From positions 1 through 64,000 of the forward strand of contig JAQWSQ010000201.1 in assembly GCA_029243145.1 (NCBI GenBank): a DNA stretch of 64,000 nt. Direction: 5' to 3'. Below the pieces are notes generated by a model. The model made no database searches and was not told the DNA's origin. It saw only the letters and a list, made by a program, of their open reading frames with translations. Within the stretch, counting starts at the first letter, position 1. Every line of letters starts with the position of its first letter. The stretch is from Planctomycetaceae bacterium (GTDB lineage Bacteria > Planctomycetota > Planctomycetia > Planctomycetales > Planctomycetaceae). The position numbers and the translations under genes were made by a program. Shown here one piece after another: positions 57,279-64,000 of the stretch.

Positions 57279-57371
57279 GATGCGCATTTCGAGAGGTGGG
57301 CAAAAATTCAAATTGAGTCAAATGAGTGATTGCTGCTAGAATCCCGTTGGTCTTAACTAGACGGGCACTCA

Positions 57372-57953
57372 ATGACGACAATATCCCACTCCCCTTTTTC
57401 CACTTCGACGGGTTTGCTGCGCCAGATGGGGCAGTTCGATCCACGGGCTTGGGAGCGGTTTACGAAGATCTATGGAGGTCTCGTCTATTGCTGGGGGCGT
57501 CAATTTGGTCTGTCACCGGAAGATGCGTCTGATCTGGTCCAGGAAGTCTTTCAGTCTGTCCTGAAGGCCATTGATCGTTACGAGCATCAAAGCTTTCGTG
57601 GCTGGTTATGGACGATCACTCAAAATTGCGTACGAGATCGTGAGGGAAAACCCTCGGTCGATCGGACTCCCCGTGGTGGCAGCGATTTTCAGTCCTTTCT
57701 GCAGAGCATCCCCGAGCCTGAAGATCTCCATCACCCACTGACTCGACAAAGCCAGGCGTTCCTCTTACGGCAAGCACTCGAACAGATTCGATGCGATTTT
57801 GAAGAACATACTTGGCAAGCGTTTTGGCGTCTCGCCGTCGATCATCATCCCGTTGCAGAAATTGCCTCAGATCTGAAGTTGACCGAAGTCGGTGTTCGGC
57901 AGGCAAAATTTCGTGTTTTACGTCGGCTCAAGGAAGAGCTCGGACGAATTTAG
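57372..57953 (+). CDS. ECF-type RNA polymerase sigma factor
   Basis: 193 residues. Region 2 is visible as FTKIYGGLVYCWGRQFGLSPEDASDLVQEVFQSVLKAIDRYEHQS and FRGWLWTITQNCVRDR; region 4 as EEHTWQAFWRLAVDHHPVAEIASDLKLTEVGVRQAKFRVLRRLKEEL with a helix-turn-helix. It directs RNA polymerase to an unknown regulon. Planctomycetes have ECF groups linked to Ser/Thr kinases, and here a kinase gene follows 160 bases later, but that kinase is broken. The ATG is the first in frame with the family N-terminus. Confidence 0.88.
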   Translation: MTTISHSPFSTSTGLLRQMGQFDPRAWERFTKIYGGLVYCWGRQFGLSPEDASDLVQEVFQSVLKAIDRYEHQSFRGWLWTITQNCVRDREGKPSVDRTPRGGSDFQSFLQSIPEPEDLHHPLTRQSQAFLLRQALEQIRCDFEEHTWQAFWRLAVDHHPVAEIASDLKLTEVGVRQAKFRVLRRLKEELGRI

Positions 57954-58037
57954 AAAATCATAAACTCATTCTATCGCTGACTTTATCTCCCTTCTTTTGT
58001 CAGTAAATACTTTTTCGAGTAACGGACTTCCATTCTT

Positions 58038-58093
58038 AGTACCCGGAGGCTTCGTGGGAACAATGTATTCCCTCGGAAGTCGCCGGGAGTACT
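58038..58093 (+). other. Imperfect long hairpin between ECF gene and kinase
   Basis: AGTACCCGGAGGCTTCGTGG and CCTCGGAAGTCGCCGGGAGT at its two ends are inverted copies with several mismatches, folding around TTCCC/GGGAA pairs and a 7-base loop. No U-run follows. It could be a regulatory structure of the kinase mRNA or a palindromic repeat. Confidence 0.5.
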
Positions 58094-58117
58094 CCGCTCC
58101 CAAATTTGGAATATCCC

Positions 58118-58816
58118 ATGACCGATTACATCGACAAATTACTGGCTGACTACGAAGAACAGCACGGTACTGCCACCAACGCAGATGATCCGTCGACCGT
58201 TTCGTTGCATAACTTGATTGATGAACTTGATGGCTACATGGGTTTGCTTCAAGTGCCTCTGCCTGAAAGCGAATGGAGTTATCTTCAGGAAGGTGAGTGT
58301 GAGCAGGCGATTGCCGCCGCTTCTCATCTTCTCGAACGGTCCGTCGACGAGGCGGGTTACGTCTCCCGCGATGACCAGAATCGCGTGGGGAGTTCGATTG
58401 GTAATTATCGGTTGGTGGCCCATTTGGGTTCCGGCGGCATGGGGGCCGTCTATCGGGCGATCAATCTTTCCCTCAACAAAGAGGTCGCCCTTAAAACTCT
58501 CCCCGCCCACCGGATGAAGAATCCCAAAGCGGTCTCTCGCTTCCAGCGAGAAATGCGTGCCATTGGGAAGTTGGATCATCCCAATATTGTTCGCGCGTTG
58601 GATGCCGGGGAAGCGGACGGGCAACCCTTTTTGGTCATGGAGTTGATGGAAGGTGTGAATCTTTCGTCGCTCATTCGTCAATCGGGAACATTATCCATTC
58701 CCGATGCCTGCGAAGTGATCAGGCAAGCCGCAATTGGCCTCCAGTATATTCATGATCAAGGTCTCGTTCATCGAGATGCCCCCAAGCAGAGGACTTCTTT
58801 CATCGTGCGGGTGTAG
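58118..58816 (+). pseudogene. Ser/Thr protein kinase truncated in the catalytic loop
   Basis: From ATG 58118 a 232-residue product can be read. After an N-terminal domain of about 95 residues the kinase fold begins: NYRLVAHLGSGGMGAVYRA (glycine loop), VALKTLP (Lys of VAIK), FQREMRAIGKLDHPNIVRALDAG, FLVMELMEGVNL and LQYIHDQGLVHRD. It breaks after HRD at about 58776; the following codons (APKQRTSF...) match the antisense of the neighbouring propeller gene, and the catalytic-loop Lys/Asn, DFG, APE and the whole C-lobe are missing. The gene cannot make an active kinase. A kinase cytoplasmic domain plus C-terminal membrane segment is the usual layout for planctomycete kinases beside ECF genes. Confidence 0.82.
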
Positions 58817-60336
58817 ATGCGGCCGTTACTATAAACGGGTTGGGTGAGGCTCCAGGTTTTCCCGGCCTCTCCGAGATCATTGATGGAAAGCAAGGCGGCT
58901 TCATTGAAATCCTCTGCGTGGATGTCGATGACATAGGTCGTGCCGAGCATTGTGGTCACGTACAACTTGTCGCCGACACAAATGGGTGTCGCTGCGGAAA
59001 CGTGTCCCCAACCGGTTCCCTTGGATCGTTTATCGACGATGCCGACATCGACACCGCGTGAGTTTTGCGTGTCATTGACAATGGCTTTGTCCCACAAAAG
59101 TTGATCTGGTTGATTGTGTTCCCGGACCACTTGCAAAGGGACTTCGAGATACTCGACGCGGCCTGTTTTCACATGGATACGACCGAGATAATGTGATTCA
59201 TGCGTCATGAAGTAATGGTGATCGCCGACAAGTAAATTGGCCATGTTGGTTGTCGGCGTGTCGTTGGGTCTGCGGTTGATTTTCAGTTCGGCATTTTCAT
59301 GACTCTGCCAACGATTTTGTGACCGATTAAAATCATACCGGGTGATGTTCTGGTCCAGAGGTTGATTGGCGATGAGCTTTCCGGTGTTGGTATCGACCAC
59401 GAGATGATTGGGACCCTCAAACCAACAACAGACTTTTTCGTTCCAGGTGGCCGTGTAGTGGGAACTTCCCTTCGAGATTTCATAAGTCCACAGTGTTTTG
59501 CCGGGCGTTTTTTCGGAAAGGCTCGTCAGGCCAAAGCCGTACGGCTTCTCGGGGGGAGCATGTCCGCCCCCTCGACCGTGCAAGATGGCGAGCTCTCCAT
59601 TGGCCAGATGACCGATAGAGGGAGTGTTATGCACTGCGGTCCCCGCTTCGGCCACCCACTTTAGTTTGCCCGTCAACTTGTCGTAAGCATGCAAGTACAT
59701 CCAATACTGTTTGGGATCAACTCCAGGAGGAAGCGGCTTGTGCATTCCGACATCGGCTCCCTGTTTGTTGAGCACTTCGACAAACAACAAGGTGTCGCCA
59801 TACAAAATTGGTTCAAACTGACGTGAGTGATGACGGGTACGCGGTTGCCAGGCGCGTGTCCATATTTTCTGGCCGCTGTGATCCCAGCAACCCATAAACC
59901 CACTGGCATTAAAGAACCAGACATGCGTGTCATCCGTCACGGGGGAAGGAGAGGTGGAATCGCTGAAAATCCCGGCATACTTCAGTGGTCGCACACCGGG
60001 CAATTCAACCTGCCACAAGATATCGCCGTTGTTTGCATCGAGACAGAAACCAATCGCATCGGAGCCCATCGGAGTTTTGGTCGAATCTTCTGGCCAAGGC
60101 GTGTTGGTCGTCGTAAAGAGCTTATCGTTCCAGACAACAGTGCAGCTTTGCCCGCTTTCGGGAAGCGGAGTTCTCCAGAGGACATTCTGATTTCTCGCGA
60201 CGCTCCATTGAGTTGGTGAGTCACCTGCTACCTGATAATTTCCGTGGGGACCAGCCGCTTGATACCAATGGGGCGTTTCGGCGAAAACCTGGCGACCTAT
60301 CATGACTCCGAGTAAGCAGGTAAGAAGAAATCGCAT
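58768..60336 (-). CDS. PQQ-like beta-propeller protein
   Basis: 522 residues with a signal peptide (MRFLLTCLLGVMIGRQVFA), so periplasmic. Repeated PQQ-type blades are visible, e.g. GFCLDANNGDILWQVELPG, LHAYDKLTGKLKWVAEAGT and LVVDTNTGKLIANQPL. These domains form an eight-bladed propeller; here no enzyme cofactor site is obvious, so a scaffold or non-catalytic role is likely. It converges on the truncated kinase: its last few residues and stop codon (LGASR then TGA) are partly read from kinase DNA, so the last codons were lost or changed at the junction near 58777. Confidence 0.82.
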   Translation of the reverse strand: MRFLLTCLLGVMIGRQVFAETPHWYQAAGPHGNYQVAGDSPTQWSVARNQNVLWRTPLPESGQSCTVVWNDKLFTTTNTPWPEDSTKTPMGSDAIGFCLDANNGDILWQVELPGVRPLKYAGIFSDSTSPSPVTDDTHVWFFNASGFMGCWDHSGQKIWTRAWQPRTRHHSRQFEPILYGDTLLFVEVLNKQGADVGMHKPLPPGVDPKQYWMYLHAYDKLTGKLKWVAEAGTAVHNTPSIGHLANGELAILHGRGGGHAPPEKPYGFGLTSLSEKTPGKTLWTYEISKGSSHYTATWNEKVCCWFEGPNHLVVDTNTGKLIANQPLDQNITRYDFNRSQNRWQSHENAELKINRRPNDTPTTNMANLLVGDHHYFMTHESHYLGRIHVKTGRVEYLEVPLQVVREHNQPDQLLWDKAIVNDTQNSRGVDVGIVDKRSKGTGWGHVSAATPICVGDKLYVTTMLGTTYVIDIHAEDFNEAALLSINDLGEAGKTWSLTQPVYSNGRIYTRTMKEVLCLGASR

Positions 60337-60793
60337 TTGAGTCCGTCCTCATTACTTGATGCAGAGATGATCTTTCTGAGAGTCTCTGCCATTTGTTGTT
60401 CCCGATCTCAACAGTATATGACAGAAATCGAGTCATGTTGAAACTTCGTTTCATCAGAGTGTTTCATCTCGTCAGGCAGTTTGCAATGTGAGGGAGATTT
60501 GTTGCAAACCTGCCCACATCAGCAGAGATATGGGAGTAAATCCTGATGGCTGACCGATTTGCTCCGTGAAAAGCCGATTTTTACGGGCTTTTATGGCGAT
60601 TTCTGCGAAGCAATCCCTCTTTTCAAAGGTGTGAAAATTTCCTACAAATCGTGCAGAGACTCGACTAATTCCTCGTGCAGATCAGTTCATTATTGGTTGG
60701 GTGTCCTGGGGACGCGACATCAAACCACGAGAGTTTTGCATCCTCACTTTTCTGTTTTTCAATTGCCAACAGACAGACCGGCTTTTCTCGACA
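60337..60793. other. Intergenic region between divergent genes
   Basis: About 456 bases. AAAAGCC and GGCTTTT, nine to ten bases apart near 60577-60601, form a 7-base-pair hairpin without a long T-run on either strand. An open frame running 31 codons upstream of the glycosyltransferase start has no family character. No promoter consensus was defined. Confidence 0.45.
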
Positions 60794-61744
60794 ATGAAGA
60801 ATTCTCATTATCTGGAACAACTCAACAAAGGAGTGGAAAAAGCGCGCACCCAATCCGTCGTGATCTGTGGACTCGTTCGAGATCTTGAAAAGATCTTGCC
60901 ACTGACTTTATGGCGCATGCAAAAAATGGGAGAGATGTTCGCCGATTACCAAATTGTCATCTACGAAAATGATTCCCAAGATCGTTCGCTTGAAATTTTG
61001 CAGGACTGCGCCGAACAAAATTCAAAAATACATATTCTCTCCGATCGCTTGGGAGATCCTGTGAACCCACCGATTCGTTGTATGAATCGGGTTGAGAGAA
61101 TGGCGAATTACCGCAATCGATATCGAGAGTATCTGGTCGATCATTTTTCACACTATGATCTTGCCGTCGTTGTCGATATGGATCTTCCTGGTGGATGGGA
61201 TTTGAATGGCATTTCTCATTCACTCAGTCACAATGACTGGGACTTTATCGGCTCATATGGCCTCGTCAGAAAAAACTATCTGAATCGACAAAAGAGTTTA
61301 CAATACGATGCTTGGGCTTATCGAGAGTTTGGAAACTACGATGCGATGACAACCAAGCAAGTGAATCATCTTCATTGGTCACAAACTGCGGGGCTGATTT
61401 CCGTCTATTCCTGTTTTGGAGGAATGGGACTCTATCGCATGGAAGCACTTGTCGAATGTGAATACCAGGGAGGAGACTGCGAGCACGTTTCTTTGCATCG
61501 GCAGATGCGAGAAAAAGGGATGGATCGATTATTTCTCAATCCACGCCAGGTCACCGATTATGGAGAGCATGACTCTAGGGTGTGCCGATGGTTGCGGGCT
61601 CTTCGAGTCTTTAAGGTGATCAGCGATTCTCCTTCTGAGCCTTTTTTCGAGACGATCTCTGAATCTTTAATGCGAGAGATTGCCCCAAATCCATTCGACC
61701 TCGCATCTGATGTGAAAATATCCAAACAGATGCGAGCCCCATAA
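60794..61744 (+). CDS. Glycosyltransferase-like protein
   Basis: 316 residues, no signal peptide. The pattern resembles GT-A enzymes related to the Cap59/GT69 group: VVICGLVRDLEKILPLTLWRMQKMGEMF near the N-terminus, IVIYENDSQDRSLEIL, AVVVDMDLPGGWD with an acidic metal-type motif, and DWDFIGSYG. The C-terminal 60 residues are less clear. It probably transfers a sugar in cell-surface glycan synthesis. The ATG at 60794 is preferred; the frame extends 31 codons upstream without family similarity. Confidence 0.65.
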   Translation: MKNSHYLEQLNKGVEKARTQSVVICGLVRDLEKILPLTLWRMQKMGEMFADYQIVIYENDSQDRSLEILQDCAEQNSKIHILSDRLGDPVNPPIRCMNRVERMANYRNRYREYLVDHFSHYDLAVVVDMDLPGGWDLNGISHSLSHNDWDFIGSYGLVRKNYLNRQKSLQYDAWAYREFGNYDAMTTKQVNHLHWSQTAGLISVYSCFGGMGLYRMEALVECEYQGGDCEHVSLHRQMREKGMDRLFLNPRQVTDYGEHDSRVCRWLRALRVFKVISDSPSEPFFETISESLMREIAPNPFDLASDVKISKQMRAP

Positions 61745-61906
61745 TTTCCGTCGAAGAGTCTACTTTATCGGTCCATTCAATCAAGGCCGTGATTCCTTCA
61801 AGAAACGCTTCTTGGAACTTGTCCGTCATTGTGTCTCGCTGGCGTGGAAGGCTCATGCGGCTTATAGTCAAACGACTTCGTTTTCTCTCAGTCAAGATAT
61901 CACCGC

Positions 61907-63076
61907 ATGCCCGAAACCAACTTCGATTTTGATCAACTTCCCGAACGCAGAGGAACCGGAGCGATTAAATGGGATCGTTTCCCGGATTACACACCCTTTT
62001 GGGTCGCCGACATGGACTTTGCGTCGCCCGACTGTGTTGTCGAGGCAATGCGTCGTCGTGTTGACCATGGCGTCTTTGGTTATGCGCAAGCTCATGCTGG
62101 ATTGATCGAAGCGGTGTTGGGTTATCTGCAAGAGATGCATCATGTCCAAGTTGATGAGAAAGATGTGGTTCACCTGCCCGGTATGGTGTTAGCATTATCT
62201 CTCGCTTGTCGCGCGTTGGCCAAGCCCGGCGATCAAGTGATGATCAATTCGCCCGTTTATTATCCATTTTTCAATGTCGCCAGAGATGCTGACGCAGAAT
62301 TAATCGATGTCCCCTTCACTCGTGATGAAACGACTTGGAGATTTGATTGGGACGCAATGGAATCAGCCGTCACTTCACGGACTCGTATTCTGATTCTCTG
62401 CAATCCTCAAAATCCACTCGGTCGAGTTTTCAAGGAAGAAGAAATTCGAATGCTCGCTGAATTTTGTGAGCGGCACGATCTCGTATTACTTTCAGACGAA
62501 ATCCATTGTGATTTGATCCTCGATTCTGAAACCTCGCATTATAGCGCGTTGCGTCTTCCCGAATCATTTCAGGATCGTTTGATTACTTTGATGGCCCCCA
62601 GCAAAACTTATAACATTGCCGGGCTCGGTTACTCGTTTGCCGTGATCAGAAACCCTGAATTGCGTCGAAAGTTCAATGATGCACGCGGCTGCACGGTTTC
62701 CGAAGTCAACGCACTCTCGATGTATGCCGCCGAAGCCGCTTACAAATCGGGTGAGCCCTGGCGTCGCGACCTGATCGACTATCTACGCGGGAATCGAGAC
62801 TTGCTGGCGGATTTTATTGATCAGGAGATGCCGGTCTTAAAAATTCAGGAGCATGCTGCCACCTATCTGTATTGGATCGATTGTGCCGCACTCGAAGTTT
62901 CCCACCCGGTTCAATTTTTTGCGAAAGAAGCGGGAGTATTTTTGACCGATGGCACTCCGTTCGGTAGCAGTCAGCACGTGCGATTCAATTTTGGTTGTCC
63001 ACGCGAACACATGCTCAAAGGACTGCAAGCCATGAAAGAGGCGATTGATCGAAAAAATGCCGCCAAACAGACGTAA
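61907..63076 (+). CDS. PLP-dependent aminotransferase, MalY/PatB type (C-S lyase)
   Basis: 389 residues, cytoplasmic. It follows the cystathionine beta-lyase MalY/PatB pattern: IKWDRFPDYTPFWVADMDFASP near the N-terminus, LPGMVLALSLACRALAKPGDQVMINSPVYYPFF, ILCNPQNPLGRVF, LLSDEIHCDLIL, and the Schiff-base lysine in MAPSKTYNIAGLGYSF (about Lys234). Members split cystathionine or cysteine S-conjugates; the name aminotransferase reflects fold only. Length matches (390). It has no neighbour suggesting a pathway. The ATG at 61907 fits. Confidence 0.88.
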   Translation: MPETNFDFDQLPERRGTGAIKWDRFPDYTPFWVADMDFASPDCVVEAMRRRVDHGVFGYAQAHAGLIEAVLGYLQEMHHVQVDEKDVVHLPGMVLALSLACRALAKPGDQVMINSPVYYPFFNVARDADAELIDVPFTRDETTWRFDWDAMESAVTSRTRILILCNPQNPLGRVFKEEEIRMLAEFCERHDLVLLSDEIHCDLILDSETSHYSALRLPESFQDRLITLMAPSKTYNIAGLGYSFAVIRNPELRRKFNDARGCTVSEVNALSMYAAEAAYKSGEPWRRDLIDYLRGNRDLLADFIDQEMPVLKIQEHAATYLYWIDCAALEVSHPVQFFAKEAGVFLTDGTPFGSSQHVRFNFGCPREHMLKGLQAMKEAIDRKNAAKQT

Positions 63077-63239
63077 AAGGTTGACCGTTCAAGCCGCCTG
63101 AATGTCTCTGCGTCCATCATTTCGACATCGAGAACCAGCAAAATTCCAGAACTTTGTTGCAGCACGCGGCCAGTCGTGCATCATGGAATGATTGTGATTC
63201 TGTTTTTTTCATTCTGTGCTTACGGATCAGGGTTCCCGC

Positions 63240-64000
63240 ATGAATTTCACTTCAAAAGTCGCCCGTCGTTCTTTTCTGAAAATGACCGCATTCAGTTTGG
63301 GTTGCGGTTCTTTGACGAATGCTTTTCAGCAACTTTCTGCCGAGTCTAAATTCGACTCTCAAGCACTCTCTTACGGCCCTCTTTCTGCCGTCGAAGATCA
63401 GACGACTGGTTTGCCATTACTTGAACTTCCCGAAGGGTTCCGTTATTCCACATTTTGCTGGTCGAGAGACGAGATGAGCGACGGGACGATCACGCCGGGC
63501 GCGCATGATGGAATGGGTGTGATTCAAGAGGATTGTGGCATCTTGACGTTATGTCGAAATCACGAACTTTCAGGATCAACCACCGCATTCGGTCCTTCAG
63601 CGATTCAGTATGATCAGACAATGGGTGGCGGATGCTCTATGCTTCAGTTCGATGCTGGTCAAGGAGTCTGGTTAAACGCACGACCCGCGCTCTCGGGAAC
63701 GGTTCGCAATTGCGCGGGTGGGCCAACGCCTTGGAACAGTTGGCTCTCTTGTGAAGAGACGGTTGATGGGCCGGTTGACGAAAGTGATTCCGACGAATTG
63801 ACGCACGGTTGGATTTTCGAAGTTCCCGCAGAAGGCGTCGCCAACGCATTGCCACTTAAAGATATGGGCCGATTCGTCCACGAAGCGATTGCCGTCGATC
63901 CAGATACGGGAATTGTTTATGAAACGGAAGATCGCGGGACTGCGGGCTTATATCGATTTCTCCCCAACACTTCTGGGAAATTGACAGACGGTGGAGAGTT
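63240..64000 (+). CDS. PhoX-family (DUF839) phosphatase, 5' part only
   Basis: Partial: starts at ATG 63240 and runs off the window at 64000 (253 codons). A twin-arginine signal is present (ARRSFLKMTAFSLGCGSL). PhoX motifs follow: LELPEGFRYSTF, HDGMGVIQEDCGILTLCRNHE, TPWNSWLSCEET, and GRFVHEAIAVDPDTGIVYETED. PhoX alkaline phosphatases release phosphate from organic phosphates outside the cell, using calcium and iron; planctomycete DUF839 proteins are poorly studied and may do other things. The open frame shows no stop in the window. Confidence 0.85.
   Translation, partial: MNFTSKVARRSFLKMTAFSLGCGSLTNAFQQLSAESKFDSQALSYGPLSAVEDQTTGLPLLELPEGFRYSTFCWSRDEMSDGTITPGAHDGMGVIQEDCGILTLCRNHELSGSTTAFGPSAIQYDQTMGGGCSMLQFDAGQGVWLNARPALSGTVRNCAGGPTPWNSWLSCEETVDGPVDESDSDELTHGWIFEVPAEGVANALPLKDMGRFVHEAIAVDPDTGIVYETEDRGTAGLYRFLPNTSGKLTDGGE

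Noticed and set aside
58768-58816. Kinase as a complete short protein kinase
   Set aside because: The catalytic-loop Lys/Asn, DFG and the C-lobe are absent; the final residues derive from the antisense of the neighbouring gene.
61620-61830. Minus-strand frame starting MTDKFQEAFLEGITAL before the MalY gene
   Set aside because: Looks protein-like for 30 residues but then runs antisense through the glycosyltransferase C-terminus; likely a shadow.

Overview
The window looks like a chromosome segment from a planctomycete, most likely order Planctomycetales. The grounds are family content rather than a marker gene: DUF1501 and PSCyt/DUF1549-DUF1553 proteins, a DUF1559 type-II-pseudopilin-like gene, a YTV-repeat protein, an ECF sigma factor beside a Ser/Thr kinase, a PPC-domain protein, sulfatases, Tat-exported phosphatases, and long secreted proteins of unknown function. 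No rRNA, tRNA, CRISPR array, transposase or integrase was seen.

Layout. 1-811 and 3315-4196 are gene-poor islands of dispersed repeats that flank an alanine-aminotransferase/parvulin pair. 4.2-10.6 kb holds a peptide transporter overlapping a prolyl oligopeptidase, a small hypothetical gene inside a repeat-bounded cassette, and a DUF885 protein. 10.6-19 kb holds a glycosyltransferase, murA, a Baeyer-Villiger-type monooxygenase divergent from a dehydrogenase/hydrolase pair, and NAD synthetase. 19-25.2 kb has two large exported or membrane proteins (one with a transglutaminase core) and a TauE-type exporter with a 48-residue membrane protein just upstream. 25.3-33.6 kb is a mixed region with a lipoprotein, a BON-like protein, an alcohol dehydrogenase, a broken DUF1559 gene, a 5'-damaged thioredoxin-domain gene, a beta-lactamase-family hydrolase and a phosphoesterase.

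33.6-46.3 kb is a run of seven minus-strand genes. The downstream four (DUF1549/1553, DUF1501, PPC, WD40) form a typical planctomycete unit of unknown function. The upstream three (acetyl-xylan-esterase-like, sulfatase, apiosidase-like glycosidase) look like a small sulfated-polysaccharide degradation group, although the glycosidase has an in-frame stop. 46.5-55.2 kb has a second DUF1501 gene, a GH15/phosphorylase-kinase-like protein, a YTV protein, cobalamin adenosyltransferase, a 1000-residue HEAT/TPR protein and aldose 1-epimerase. 55.5-58.8 kb has an ammonium transporter behind a near-consensus sigma-54 promoter, then an ECF sigma factor and a Ser/Thr kinase cut off inside its catalytic loop. 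58.8-64 kb holds a PQQ-like propeller, a glycosyltransferase, a MalY-type aminotransferase and the start of a PhoX-type phosphatase.

The most notable signals are five broken reading frames in 64 kb (two in-frame stops, two single-base frameshifts, one truncation at a rearrangement junction), the sigma-54 promoter of amt with a long leader, the repeat architecture around 1-4.2 kb and 7.9-8.7 kb, and the conserved gene unit at 33.6-39.9 kb. Whether the lesions are real gene decay or sequence errors cannot be decided from the sequence alone.
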